Positions 33,382 to 42,152 of a stretch of 64,000 nucleotides of DNA are shown one piece after another. The stretch spans positions 1 to 64,000 of the forward strand of contig JAJNBJ010000011.1 in assembly GCA_021155965.1 (NCBI GenBank). The letters run 5' to 3'. Origin of the DNA: Flavipsychrobacter sp. Its GTDB lineage: Bacteria > Bacteroidota > Bacteroidia > Chitinophagales > Chitinophagaceae. Position numbers and translations under genes: made by a program. Under the pieces are notes generated by a model, which saw only the letters and a program-made list of their open reading frames with translations, was not told the origin of the DNA and ran no database searches. Numbering within the stretch: the first letter of the stretch is position 1; each line of letters starts with the position of its first letter.

Positions 33382-34306
33382 TGTTGGTAGGATGCTTCAC
33401 ACCAGGAACTTCGGTCGCTTCGCGCTTTACAATGTACACGGCGGTTTTATAAACAGTAATACCTTTACCCAGTTTCATAGAATAGACCTTTGTAAACTCA
33501 GCACCGAAATACAATATCAATGCGGAGTAATAGACCCATGACAACAGCAGTATAATGGAAGCTGCTGCCCCAAAAGCATCCAACGCTTTTGAATTACCGA
33601 GATAATAACCGATCAAAAATTTGCCTATCAAAAAAAACACCGCCGTAAATGCTGCTCCTGTCATTGCATCTTTCCAATAGATAGTAGCATCGGGCAGTAC
33701 TTTGTAAATAACGGTGAATAGCAGTGTGACACTGGCAAATAATAACAACAGGTTTATTCCCTGTACTATAAAGACATTAGAGCCAATAAAAAATTCCAGT
33801 CGTTTTGTGAGCATATCCACTAAGATGTTAATGAACAATGTGACCAGCATTAAAAAACCGATACCTATTATAAGTGAGAAAGAAAGCAATCGGTCGGTGA
33901 GGTACTTCAGCCAACTTTTCTCAGGCTTTGCCTTAATAGACCAGATATAATTTATAGACCCTTGTATCTCAGTAAAAATGCCGGTGGCACCAAACACCAA
34001 TACTATACCACCTATTATGCCAAACAGGCCGGTGTTATTTTGTTTGCTGATATTATCGAGTATTGCCTTTAATTGCTCTGTGCCTGTTTTGCCAACAAGC
34101 AGTGCCATTTGGTCGAATATCCGGTTGGTGATATGGGTTTGGTCATAGAAAAAACCAACGAGCGTAATAACCACCAATAGTAGCGGGCCTATAGAAAATA
34201 TAGTAAAATAAGCCAGCGAAGCACTGAGTTTGATAGCATTGTCATCGATAAAATCGATAGTTGCCTCTTTAAGGATGGAAAAATATTCTCGGAATTTTGC
34301 CACCAT
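33374..34306 (-). CDS. YihY/BrkB family membrane protein, copy 1
   Basis: A 310-residue polytopic inner-membrane protein of the YihY (virulence factor BrkB) family. It shows the family N-terminus IDDNAIKLSASLAYFTIFSIGPLLLVVITLVGF, where the Ala-x-x-Tyr-hydrophobic core is conserved, a middle GIIGGIVLVFGATGIFTEIQ and six hydrophobic segments in all, ending SWVYYSALILYFGAEFTKVYSMKLGKGI. The function is uncertain (once mis-named ribonuclease BN); members are proposed transporters or lipid-linked. A second copy, about half identical by eye, lies on the same strand 620 bases upstream. Confidence 0.9.
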   Translation of the reverse strand: MVAKFREYFSILKEATIDFIDDNAIKLSASLAYFTIFSIGPLLLVVITLVGFFYDQTHITNRIFDQMALLVGKTGTEQLKAILDNISKQNNTGLFGIIGGIVLVFGATGIFTEIQGSINYIWSIKAKPEKSWLKYLTDRLLSFSLIIGIGFLMLVTLFINILVDMLTKRLEFFIGSNVFIVQGINLLLLFASVTLLFTVIYKVLPDATIYWKDAMTGAAFTAVFFLIGKFLIGYYLGNSKALDAFGAAASIILLLSWVYYSALILYFGAEFTKVYSMKLGKGITVYKTAVYIVKREATEVPGVKHPTNIK

Positions 34307-34475
34307 TTGCTCCTCTTTTTCTAAAGAGCTAACAATGATAATGCCAGCGTCATCAGATAGGCTTATTGGAGCTATGTATACGCTTAAACATGTGCAAATT
34401 ATTCTACGAAAAGATAACTATACCCATTTACACACGAAATAATGTTTTCCCTTAATTTTATGAAAATCAATTTCG

Positions 34476-34856
34476 GTGAAATTTATTTTATTAGTTGGAT
34501 TATTTAGCTTTTTCCTTATTTCGGCAATTGCTCAAGAGCCAATATATGTAGGTTCGGATTGGTGGAATTGGAGATGTTTTAAAGATACAGCAAGATATAA
34601 AGGTACAATTGTTGGGTATTACATAAATAAAAACACTATTGTTGATACCAATAATAGAGTCATTGGCTACTTAACGGAAGACCTAAAAAATGGAATACAC
34701 ACAAGTGAGCATGTAGACAGCGGAACAGATAAAAGGTCTGAGATAATAGCATATTGGCTAATTAAAAGAGAACAAGCAATGCATAAGCACAGCTCCAAAC
34801 GAGATAGAAAAAAATATGAAAAAATGATACGAAAAACGAAAAAGGTGGCTATTTAA
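34476..34856 (+). CDS. AT-rich small exported protein
   Basis: A 126-residue protein starting at GTG, with a signal peptide (about 19 residues: KFILLVGLFSFFLISAIAQE). The mature part begins PIYVGSDWWNWRCF and becomes very basic at the C-terminus, ending KMIRKTKKVAI. No family recognised. The coding sequence is markedly AT-rich (many TTA, AAA, ATA codons) and lies on the opposite strand between two YihY paralogues, so it may have been inserted there after the duplication. An upstream in-phase ATG does not exist; the ATG at 34460 is out of frame. Confidence 0.5.
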   Translation: MKFILLVGLFSFFLISAIAQEPIYVGSDWWNWRCFKDTARYKGTIVGYYINKNTIVDTNNRVIGYLTEDLKNGIHTSEHVDSGTDKRSEIIAYWLIKREQAMHKHSSKRDRKKYEKMIRKTKKVAI

Positions 34857-34928
34857 TCAGCAGCCTTTTCTTTTCGCAGTCAGTACTTTGCATGTTAGTC
34901 TTAAGTGAGTATTGTTTCCAGCAAAAAA

Positions 34929-35837
34929 CTACGCTATATCCTGCGTTTCATTCTTGATGATGTGCACCGCATTCTTACCTACCTTAATACCCCTGCCCCA
35001 TTTGCGGGCATAGGCTTCTGTAAATTCGGCGCCAAAGTAGAGTATCATAGCGCAGTAGTAAACCCAGGTGAGCAGCAGGATAAATGACGTTGCCGCGCCG
35101 TAGGCATTGATATTCTTTGCCATGCTGAGATAATAGCTGATGAGCATTTTGCCTATAAGGAACAGCACACCGGTGAACAACGCACCAACCACAGCATCCC
35201 TCAAGTGTATCCGGGCATCGGGTAATACTTTGAAGATAATGGTGAACACGGTTGTCACTATCAGGAATAACACGGCAATGTTCGCGCTTTGTATGAGTAC
35301 AATGTTGACATCTCCCAAAAACCTGGGAAGTTTATCCGCTACCATATCGATAACGAAGTTTGCAAAAATGGTAACCAGCAGAATGATACCCATACCAAAA
35401 ACCAACAGCAACGACACAAGCCTGTCCAGAATATATTTAAGCCAGCCCCTTTTGGGCTTTGCCCTTATGGACCAGATATAGTTTATAGAGGTCTGTATTT
35501 CTGAAAAGATACCGGTAGCACCAAATATGAATACGAGACCGCCGATGATGCCAAACAAAGTAGTATTGGTTTGTTTACTCATGTTGTTGAGCACAGTTTG
35601 CAGATCGGCAGTAGCGGATGGGCCAATAATAGCACTCACTTGCTCAAATACACCGGCGGTGATGGTGGCTTTTTCGTAAATGAAACCAAGGACGGTGATA
35701 ATGACCAGCAAGAGTGGCCCAATGGAAAAGAGTGTATAGTAAGCCAAAGACGCACTGAGCTTTGCAGCATGGTCTTCTCCAAACTCGTTGGCTGCTACAA
35801 TAATCAGATCCCAGAAATTGCGGACACGGCGTCTCAT
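34929..35837 (-). CDS. YihY/BrkB family membrane protein, copy 2
   Basis: A 302-residue second YihY family protein, similar to copy 1 throughout: DHAAKLSASLAYYTLFSIGPLLLVIITVLGFIY near the N-terminus, LFGIIGGLVFIFGATGIFSEIQTSINYIWSIRAKPK, and TWVYYCAMILYFGAEFTEAY near the end. Six hydrophobic segments. The frame continues upstream to 35882, but that part is translated from a palindromic repeat; the ATG at 35837 fits copy 1. Tandem duplication is likely, followed by divergence. Function as for copy 1 is unknown. Confidence 0.9.
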   Translation of the reverse strand: MRRRVRNFWDLIIVAANEFGEDHAAKLSASLAYYTLFSIGPLLLVIITVLGFIYEKATITAGVFEQVSAIIGPSATADLQTVLNNMSKQTNTTLFGIIGGLVFIFGATGIFSEIQTSINYIWSIRAKPKRGWLKYILDRLVSLLLVFGMGIILLVTIFANFVIDMVADKLPRFLGDVNIVLIQSANIAVLFLIVTTVFTIIFKVLPDARIHLRDAVVGALFTGVLFLIGKMLISYYLSMAKNINAYGAATSFILLLTWVYYCAMILYFGAEFTEAYARKWGRGIKVGKNAVHIIKNETQDIA

Positions 35838-35866
35838 TGAACTAAAGTACGAATATATTAAACAAG

Positions 35867-35892
35867 TAGAGACGCAATGCATTGCGTCTCTA
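35867..35892. repeat. Perfect 26-bp palindrome
   Basis: TAGAGACGCAATG and CATTGCGTCTCTA are exact reverse complements with no loop bases. It lies between copy 2 of YihY and the cysteine-cluster protein gene. Similar GAGACGCAATGC-type palindromes are dispersed in many bacterial genomes. Confidence 0.75.
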
Positions 35893-35912
35893 TAATATAC
35901 ATTAATGATTAT

Positions 35913-36413
35913 TTACCATTCGTATTCTTTCTCTACAGCCTTCTTAAGCCTGTCGACAAGCGTAAGGGTAGCCGGGCAGTGGGGGAGGTTATTCTTAAAC
36001 GTCTCGTTATAGAGATCGAACGGCTTTTTGTTGTGGTGCGGGAATTCGGCACAGTCTATCGGGCGAACCTCGTATATAGAGCACATATTGTTAACAAGGA
36101 ACTGGCAAGGCTGGGTTTTATTGACCATATCGCCGGTATCCTCTTCCTTCATCAGCCATTTGTCTATGAACTCTTTAGGCTGCATATCCAGGTGCGCAGA
36201 TATACGCTTAATGTCTTTTTTGGTGAAGGTAGGCGTCATTGTTTTGCAGCAATTAGCGCACTCCATACAGTTCACATCTTTCCAAACAGTGGCATCAACT
36301 TTTGCAACAAGCTTCGGCATATCTTCGGGCACTATCTTATCAAGTTTAAGCAGGAATGCAGTAAGTGGTTTCCTTTTGCGTGCAGATGTTGCCCTAAATT
36401 TTTTCAAATCCAT
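35913..36413 (-). CDS. YkgJ-type cysteine cluster protein
   Basis: A 166-residue protein with a probable metal or Fe-S site: CMECANCCKTM (three closely spaced Cys, then another), later CQFLVNNMCSIYEVRPIDCAEFP. This order, CxxCxxCC then C-x6/7-C...C, is the hallmark of the YkgJ/UPF0153 family, thought to bind zinc or an iron-sulfur cluster. The role is not known; family members are often near DNA or metal metabolism genes. It is separate from clpC by a strong terminator on the same strand. Start ATG at 36413 gives an N-terminus MDLKKFRATSARKRKPL. Confidence 0.88.
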   Translation of the reverse strand: MDLKKFRATSARKRKPLTAFLLKLDKIVPEDMPKLVAKVDATVWKDVNCMECANCCKTMTPTFTKKDIKRISAHLDMQPKEFIDKWLMKEEDTGDMVNKTQPCQFLVNNMCSIYEVRPIDCAEFPHHNKKPFDLYNETFKNNLPHCPATLTLVDRLKKAVEKEYEW

Positions 36414-36450
36414 AGAGCTGTAAATATAGACTGTTTAAGTAAATAGAACA

Positions 36451-36481
36451 AAAGAAAAACGGCTTCATAACTGAAGCCGTT
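36451..36481 (-). terminator. Intrinsic terminator of clpC
   Basis: On the minus strand AACGGCTTCA and TGAAGCCGTT pair over 10 bp around GTTA and are followed by TTTCTTTTG-type T-rich sequence. It lies 20 bases after the clpC stop and before the cysteine-cluster gene. Confidence 0.8.
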
Positions 36482-36501
36482 GTATTTGATAAACTTATTC
36501 T

Positions 36502-39048
36502 TTAGCCCACACTTGGCTCACCTTCTTTTTTGGCAGGTGAGTGATCTATGGTAAAGACTATCTTGCCTTCTGCCTCATTGTAGTCGGCGGTAACGAGGTC
36601 GCCTGCTTTAATGCGGTGGTTCAATATCTCTTCTGCCAGCGGGTCTTCCAGGTACTTCTGGATAGCGCGGTGCAGGGGACGGGCACCGAACTGCTGGTCG
36701 TACCCTTTCTCGGCAATGAACTTCTTGGCCGGCTCCGTAAGCTCCATGGTAAAGCCAAGGGTATTGAGGCGTTTCATCACATCCTTCATAATGATGTCGA
36801 TGATCATGTTGATGTGCTTAGCTTCAAGAGAGTTGAAGATCACCACATCATCAATACGGTTCAGGAATTCAGGAGAGAAAGTGCGCTTTAATGCCTTTTC
36901 TATTACCCCACGGCTGCTATCCTCTGCACTTGCTGATTTTGCAGATGTTGCAAAGCCTACGCCTGTTCCGAAATCCTTCAACTGGCGTGCGCCAATGTTG
37001 GATGTCATAATGATTAGCGTATTCTTGAAGTCAACTTTTCTGCCCAGGCCATCAGTCAACTGGCCATCATCCAGCACCTGCAACAGGATGTTGAAGATGT
37101 CAGGGTGTGCTTTCTCGATTTCATCCAGCAGCACTACAGAATATGGCTTGCGGCGAACTTTTTCGGTAAGCTGGCCACCTTCTTCATAACCTACATAACC
37201 GGGAGGCGCACCTATGAGGCGGCTGAGGGAGAACTTTTCCATGTACTCACTCATATCCACCCGAATGAGGGCATCCTCACTATCGAACATATAACGCGCC
37301 AATGCACGCGCCAATTCGGTTTTACCCACGCCCGTAGGGCCCAGAAATATGAACGAGCCTATTGGCTTGCGGGGGTCTTTCAGGCCAACACGGTTACGCT
37401 GTATGGCTTTTACTATTTTAATGATAGCTTCGTCCTGCCCTACCACTGCGCCTTTCAGGTCTTCATCCATGCGGCGCAGTTTGGCGCTTTCGGCTTCCAC
37501 CATGCGCATAACCGGTATGCCTGTCATCATGCTGATCACCTCGGCAATAGCTTCTTCGCTGATGGGGTAACGCTTATGTTTTGCTTCTTCCTCCCACTCT
37601 GCTTTAGCACGATCCAGCTCCTCGCCGAGGCGTTTTTCACGGTCGCGGAGGGCAGCGGCTTCTTCAAAGCGCTGGCTTTTTACCACTTTATTTTTCTCAT
37701 GCTTGATATCCTCTATCTTCTTCTCAAGATCGAGGATATTCTGCGGAACGTTGATATTCTTGAGGTGTACGCGCGCGCCGGCTTCGTCCATCACGTCTAT
37801 TGCCTTATCGGGCAGCAGGCGGTCTGTCATGTAGCGGTCGCTGAGTTTCACACAAGCCTCTATTGCATCTGCATCGTACAGTACGTTATGGAAATCTTCG
37901 TATTTAGAGCGGATGTTGTTCAGTATAATAATGGTTTCTTCCACGCTTGGTGGTTCTACCAGTACTTTCTGGAAACGTCGGTCTAATGCACCATCCTTCT
38001 CAATATACATGCGGTATTCGTCCAATGTAGAGGCGCCGATGCACTGCAGGTCGCCGCGGGCAAGGGCCGGTTTGAATATATTGGAAGCATCAAGCGAGCC
38101 TGATGCGCCACCAGCGCCTACTATAGTATGTATCTCGTCTATGAACAGGATCACATCACGGTTCTTCTCCAGCTCGTTCATGATGGCCTTCATACGCTCT
38201 TCGAACTGGCCGCGGTATTTGGTACCGGCAACCAATGCTGCGAGGTCGAGGCTGATAACGCGCTTATCGAACAGAACTCGCGATACCTTACGCTGAACAA
38301 TGCGAAGGGCAAGGCCTTCCACAATGGCAGTTTTACCAACACCTGGTTCACCGATCAATATTGGGTTATTCTTTTTACGGCGAGAGAGTATCTGTGATAC
38401 ACGCTCAATTTCTTCATCACGGCCAACGATAGGGTCCAGACTACCCAGCTCCGCAAATTTGGTAATATCTCGGCCAAAATTATCGAGAACGGGTGTTTTT
38501 GATTTGGCGTTGCCGCTGGCAGGCTTACGCTGCTGCTGGAACTGGCGACGTTCGTCATCATCATCAAATTCCTCAGAACCCGGATCGCTGTAATCTGCTG
38601 TAGGGCTATTGCCCTGCAGAATGCTTAATTCGTTCTTAAAGCGGTCGTAATCAACATCATGATTGTTCAGTATCTGCGTAGCTACGTTCTCCCTGTTCTT
38701 TAAAATAGATAACATAAGATGCTCAGTCTCTACGGTCGTACTTTTCAGTGCTTTTGCCTCAAGCACAGTGATACGTATCACTTTTTCGGCCTGCTTGGTG
38801 AGCGGCAGGCTGTTAATATTAGCCAATGGCTTGTTGTTCTTGTCTTTTATAGCGAGCTCCAGCTCTTTGCGCAGTTCAAAAAGATCGACCTGCATGGTTT
38901 GCAGCACTTTAAGTGCCATACCGTCCCCTTCGCGGATGAGGCCCAGCAGCAAGTGCTCTGTGCCTATAAAATCATTACCCAACCTCAACGCCTCCTCCCT
39001 ACTGTAGGATATGATCTCCTTAACTTTTGGCGAGAAATTCGAATCCAT
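36502..39048 (-). CDS. clpC: ATP-dependent Clp protease ATP-binding subunit ClpC
   Basis: An 848-residue Hsp100/Clp ATPase of the ClpC type, which unfolds proteins and feeds them to ClpP. Two N-terminal Clp_N repeats (about residues 1-150), the first AAA+ module with Walker [10 protein letters not shown] near 237, a short middle domain with a UVR-type motif ([18 protein letters not shown]), and the second AAA+ module with GPTGVGKTE near 572 and a C-terminal sensor region. The short middle domain and UVR distinguish it from ClpB. A Ser/Gln-rich linker with an acidic stretch ([17 protein letters not shown]) is at about 155-175. No clpP, mcsA/B or ctsR gene is adjacent. Confidence 0.93.
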   Translation of the reverse strand: MDSNFSPKVKEIISYSREEALRLGNDFIGTEHLLLGLIREGDGMALKVLQTMQVDLFELRKELELAIKDKNNKPLANINSLPLTKQAEKVIRITVLEAKALKSTTVETEHLMLSILKNRENVATQILNNHDVDYDRFKNELSILQGNSPTADYSDPGSEEFDDDDERRQFQQQRKPASGNAKSKTPVLDNFGRDITKFAELGSLDPIVGRDEEIERVSQILSRRKKNNPILIGEPGVGKTAIVEGLALRIVQRKVSRVLFDKRVISLDLAALVAGTKYRGQFEERMKAIMNELEKNRDVILFIDEIHTIVGAGGASGSLDASNIFKPALARGDLQCIGASTLDEYRMYIEKDGALDRRFQKVLVEPPSVEETIIILNNIRSKYEDFHNVLYDADAIEACVKLSDRYMTDRLLPDKAIDVMDEAGARVHLKNINVPQNILDLEKKIEDIKHEKNKVVKSQRFEEAAALRDREKRLGEELDRAKAEWEEEAKHKRYPISEEAIAEVISMMTGIPVMRMVEAESAKLRRMDEDLKGAVVGQDEAIIKIVKAIQRNRVGLKDPRKPIGSFIFLGPTGVGKTELARALARYMFDSEDALIRVDMSEYMEKFSLSRLIGAPPGYVGYEEGGQLTEKVRRKPYSVVLLDEIEKAHPDIFNILLQVLDDGQLTDGLGRKVDFKNTLIIMTSNIGARQLKDFGTGVGFATSAKSASAEDSSRGVIEKALKRTFSPEFLNRIDDVVIFNSLEAKHINMIIDIIMKDVMKRLNTLGFTMELTEPAKKFIAEKGYDQQFGARPLHRAIQKYLEDPLAEEILNHRIKAGDLVTADYNEAEGKIVFTIDHSPAKKEGEPSVG

Positions 39049-39223
39049 TTGTTGTTCCTTAGTTTTAGTAAAGTTAGTTAAAATTAAAGGTATTTCAATA
39101 TTGCCATTAACTATATGACTATCATCAGTTTCAGTAATGAACCCTATACTATAAATACGTTAATAATTGTTCCGGGGATTTCCTACTTTTAATCTTAGTT
39201 ATCATTCTATCAAATACCGGTTT

Positions 39224-39598
39224 ATGGAGTTCAAAATTGATACCAAAGATACATTTACAATTATTGTGCCGATAAATGACCGACTGGATGCTAAATTGAC
39301 AGGTGAACTGAAGAATAAGTGTGCGGAATTGGCACAAAATGGGGTAAATAATTATATAATAGACTTTAAAAATTGTGCGGAAACTGATAGCAGTGCAATA
39401 GACGGTTTGGTTGACCTGCATGAGGATTGTTATGCCAATGAACGATCGCTTGTATACACAGAGCTTAATAAACAAGGAGTTACGGTTTTGAAAGAAAATG
39501 AAGCAGACCTGCTTATTAACCTTGCGCCAACCATGAAAGAAGCAATTGATATAATAAGCATGGAAATACTGGAACGCGATTTGTTCAACGAAGAGTAA
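39224..39598 (+). CDS. STAS-domain protein
   Basis: A 124-residue STAS domain (anti-sigma-factor antagonist or SpoIIAA-type fold). It starts MEFKIDTKDTFTIIVPINDR, with a LDAKLTGELKNKC helix after it, then IIDFKNCAETDSSAIDGLVD, the strand-turn region around the usual phosphorylation serine (DSSAIDGL), and an end LLINLAPTMKEAIDII. In Bacteroidota a STAS protein commonly precedes rnz, as here. Function is uncertain, probably regulatory. The frame is open upstream to 39167, but ATG at 39224 begins the fold. Its TAA overlaps the rnz ATG by one base. Confidence 0.8.
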   Translation: MEFKIDTKDTFTIIVPINDRLDAKLTGELKNKCAELAQNGVNNYIIDFKNCAETDSSAIDGLVDLHEDCYANERSLVYTELNKQGVTVLKENEADLLINLAPTMKEAIDIISMEILERDLFNEE

Positions 39599-40500
39599 TG
39601 AGGGTAACTATACTCGGCAATAATTCGGCATTACCTGCTTTTGGCAGGCATCCCACGGCACAGGCGGTATCTGTGTATGGTGAGGTGTTGCTGATAGATT
39701 GCGGGGAAGGCACACAATCGCAGATGCAGCGGTTTGGGTTGCGGTGGCGGAGTATGCACCATATTTTTATCAGTCATTTACATGGAGACCATTATTTCGG
39801 GCTGCCGGGACTGATCAACAGCATGAGCCTGCTGGGCAGGACAGCACCTCTGCATCTATATGCGCCTGCAGAATTAAAACCGATACTTGATGCCATCCTT
39901 AATGTGGCGGAGACTATACTCACTTATCCGTTCTATTTTCACGCGCTGCCGGAAGGGACTGCATTGCTGGTTGATGACCCTTCGTTCAGCGTTACCTGTT
40001 TCCCGGTGAACCACCGCATACAATGCCATGGTTTCTTGGTGGAAAGGAAAACGAGAGGAAGAAAACTGTTGCCGGACAAATGCCGGGAATACGAAATACC
40101 TGCTGCAGCTTACGAAAACCTGAAGCAGGGGGAAGACTATACAGGACCGGATGGCACAGTAATAAAAAATGAACTGGTGACAGAAGATGGCCCAAGTGTA
40201 AAAAAATATGCTTACTGTGCAGATACTCTGTTCACAGACAGCTATTTGAGTGTGATACAAGGTGCAGATACCGTATATCATGAATGCACTTACCTGGATG
40301 CAGACAGGGAGAAAGCAACAAAACGTTTTCACAGCACGGCGGTGCAAGCGGCAGAACTGGCAAAGATGGCCAATGCAAAACAATTGTTGCTGGGGCATTT
40401 CTCATCAAAATATAAAGACCTTGATGCCTTCCAGGAAGAGGCGAGCGCTATTTTCCCGAATACTTTTGTGAGCGTAGAAGGTACTGCTTACGAAGTTTAA
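39598..40500 (+). CDS. rnz: Ribonuclease Z
   Basis: A 300-residue metallo-beta-lactamase-fold tRNA 3' endonuclease, which removes 3' trailers from tRNA precursors. MRVTILGNNSALPAFGRHPT opens the fold; the metal motif is HLHGDHYFGLPGL at about residues 60-72; further ligands are seen at VNHRIQCHGF, at CADTLFTDSY with the conserved aspartate, and at GHFSSKYKD. HECTYLD is the usual motif before the C-terminal HS-x-A helix (RFHSTAVQAAELA). The length equals other bacterial RNase Z. It is translationally coupled to the STAS gene (taatg). Confidence 0.95.
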   Translation: MRVTILGNNSALPAFGRHPTAQAVSVYGEVLLIDCGEGTQSQMQRFGLRWRSMHHIFISHLHGDHYFGLPGLINSMSLLGRTAPLHLYAPAELKPILDAILNVAETILTYPFYFHALPEGTALLVDDPSFSVTCFPVNHRIQCHGFLVERKTRGRKLLPDKCREYEIPAAAYENLKQGEDYTGPDGTVIKNELVTEDGPSVKKYAYCADTLFTDSYLSVIQGADTVYHECTYLDADREKATKRFHSTAVQAAELAKMANAKQLLLGHFSSKYKDLDAFQEEASAIFPNTFVSVEGTAYEV

Positions 40501-40572
40501 TTTGACAATTCGATAATTTGGCAATGTTCCAAGTATTATAGTAATTGCGGATGGGCATATAAGGAACGTGAA

Positions 40573-40604
40573 TTGATTGTGCTGCTGAATAACAGCTACC
40601 TTTG
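40573..40604 (+). promoter_or_regulatory. Candidate promoter of ferredoxin reductase gene
   Basis: TTG (40573-40575), 21 bases, then TACCTTTG (40597-40604). The ATG of the reductase is at 40611, six bases after the box, so the transcript would have almost no leader. Confidence 0.4.
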
Positions 40605-40610
40605 TAATCT

Positions 40611-41327
40611 ATGGTACCGCAATGGCAGACAGGAATAGTGAAGCGTATAGAACAGGAAACGCATAATACGCGCCGCTTTTGGGTGGAATTACCTGAGACA
40701 AACCCTTTTACCTTTAAGCCAGGACAATTTGTGACGCTGGACCTGCCGATACATGAGCAACGCAACAAGCGTTGGCGCAGCTATAGTATAGCCTCCATAC
40801 CTGATGGTGGCAATTTGATAGAATTGCTGATCGTTTACCTTCCAACCGGGCTTGCTTCTGAATATATTTTTAACGAGATAAAAGTTGGCAGCACATTTAC
40901 ATTGAGAGGACCGCAGGGTGTATTTGTATTGCCTGAAGTACCGGAAAGAGACTTATACATGATATGCACTGGAACAGGTATTGCACCATTCCGCAGTATG
41001 CTGGAGTATATCAGCAAACATAATTTACCACATAAGAATATACACCTGATCTTTGGCACACGCACACAAGCCGATATATTGTACAGAGATGAAATGACGG
41101 CTTTACAGGTAACACTGCCGGGTTTCAAATATCATGTTACCTTATCCCGCGAGGAATGGGATGGGAATAAAGGTTATGTGCATGATGTGTATGAACGATT
41201 GTGCGCAGATAAGCCCAATGCATTATTTATGCTATGTGGCTGGCGGGCAATGATAGATGAAGCAAAACGAAGATTGGTGGCATTGGGGTACGATAAGAGG
41301 GCTATTCTTGCGGAACTGTATGGGTAG
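40611..41327 (+). CDS. Ferredoxin-NADP reductase-type flavoprotein
   Basis: A 238-residue FAD/NAD(P)-binding reductase of the ferredoxin-NADP reductase fold. The FAD-binding domain has RSYSIAS near residue 63-69 with a FKPGQFVTLDLP strand before it and a LRGPQGVF stretch; the NAD(P)-binding domain has CTGTGIAPFRSMLEY at about 122-136, FGTRTQADILYRDE and the C-terminal CGWRAMIDEAKRRL. It passes electrons between NAD(P)H and a ferredoxin or flavodoxin; the partner is unknown. No 2Fe-2S domain is present, in contrast to the larger PaaE-like protein at 48770-49858. It has an exact -7 box right before the start. Confidence 0.88.
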   Translation: MVPQWQTGIVKRIEQETHNTRRFWVELPETNPFTFKPGQFVTLDLPIHEQRNKRWRSYSIASIPDGGNLIELLIVYLPTGLASEYIFNEIKVGSTFTLRGPQGVFVLPEVPERDLYMICTGTGIAPFRSMLEYISKHNLPHKNIHLIFGTRTQADILYRDEMTALQVTLPGFKYHVTLSREEWDGNKGYVHDVYERLCADKPNALFMLCGWRAMIDEAKRRLVALGYDKRAILAELYG

Positions 41328-41331
41328 CTTG

Positions 41332-41402
41332 TTTGGCTAAAGCCATTTGTTTTTTCAAACCTTCCCCCGAACTAAAGTTCAGGGCTACTATTAAGAACAT
41401 TT
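41332..41402. repeat. Dispersed structured intergenic repeat, copy B
   Basis: It begins TTTGGCTAAAGCC, as in copy A, and contains CCCCCGAACTAAAGTTCAGGGCTACTA, then ATTAAGAACATTT. It fills the gap between two convergent genes. Confidence 0.6.
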
Positions 41403-42146
41403 CTATAACACTGTCCACCAGATATTGCGTGGTGCTAGTTTCCCCCAATCTTTAAAACCATCGCGCACTGCATCTCCTAACTGCTGCTCATTAACTTTTT
41501 TGCCTTTTTCGGGTATCACAAACTCTGTGTCTTTCGGTACACCCAGGTCAACCTTTTCTGCTACCCATGTTGTGTGCAGTCGGGGAATGGCAATCTCCAG
41601 TATCATACCCGGCAGGCCGGAAAACATTTCGGGGCCGCCGTTTACCGGTATGTCATCGGTATAAAAAGCAACCACATAAACAGAGTCGCACATGCGCCCC
41701 ACTGCTTTCCGGCATTTAAAGTTAGCAATTGTTCGTATCTCGTCCTTCACTACCCAATCCATTTTGCGCATGGTATCCTGCACCAGGAATTTTTGCTCAT
41801 ACACCTTCTTGGCGGCAGTAACTTTTTCCGTTCTGAGATCTGTATAAACAGTATTTTCCATAGCCGGGCCACCACCAAACATTTTGAACAGGCTGCTCTG
41901 CTCCACTTGCCTGCCGGGTTTGTATAAAGTCCGCACGGTATCAAACAACAGGTCAAAATAACTGCTGCTGAATTTAGGTATCTGCGCTTTTAATTTTTCG
42001 AACCACTCATTATTATCCATCTCCGCCATCTGAGCATAGATATTCACTTTGCGCTCGTATTCTATTTTGCCCGCCAAGGTGAATTGCGCTTTCGCACTCA
42101 TCACGATGCAGAGCAGTATGCATTGTAGTAATAATATTCTTCGCAT
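41403..42146 (-). CDS. GLPGLI family secreted protein
   Basis: A 247-residue exported protein (signal peptide MRRILLLQCILLCIVMSAKA, 20 residues; mature start QFTLAGKIEYERKVN). The C-terminal half has MFSGLPGMILEIAIP, the signature of the GLPGLI family (TIGR01200), and KCRKAVG before it. These Bacteroidota proteins are usually encoded together with a large TonB-type or outer-membrane barrel protein, as here; function unknown, probably periplasmic or outer-membrane-associated. It starts six bases after the stop of the barrel gene, giving a two-gene operon read right to left. Confidence 0.88.
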   Translation of the reverse strand: MRRILLLQCILLCIVMSAKAQFTLAGKIEYERKVNIYAQMAEMDNNEWFEKLKAQIPKFSSSYFDLLFDTVRTLYKPGRQVEQSSLFKMFGGGPAMENTVYTDLRTEKVTAAKKVYEQKFLVQDTMRKMDWVVKDEIRTIANFKCRKAVGRMCDSVYVVAFYTDDIPVNGGPEMFSGLPGMILEIAIPRLHTTWVAEKVDLGVPKDTEFVIPEKGKKVNEQQLGDAVRDGFKDWGKLAPRNIWWTVL

Positions 42147-42152
42147 AATTCC

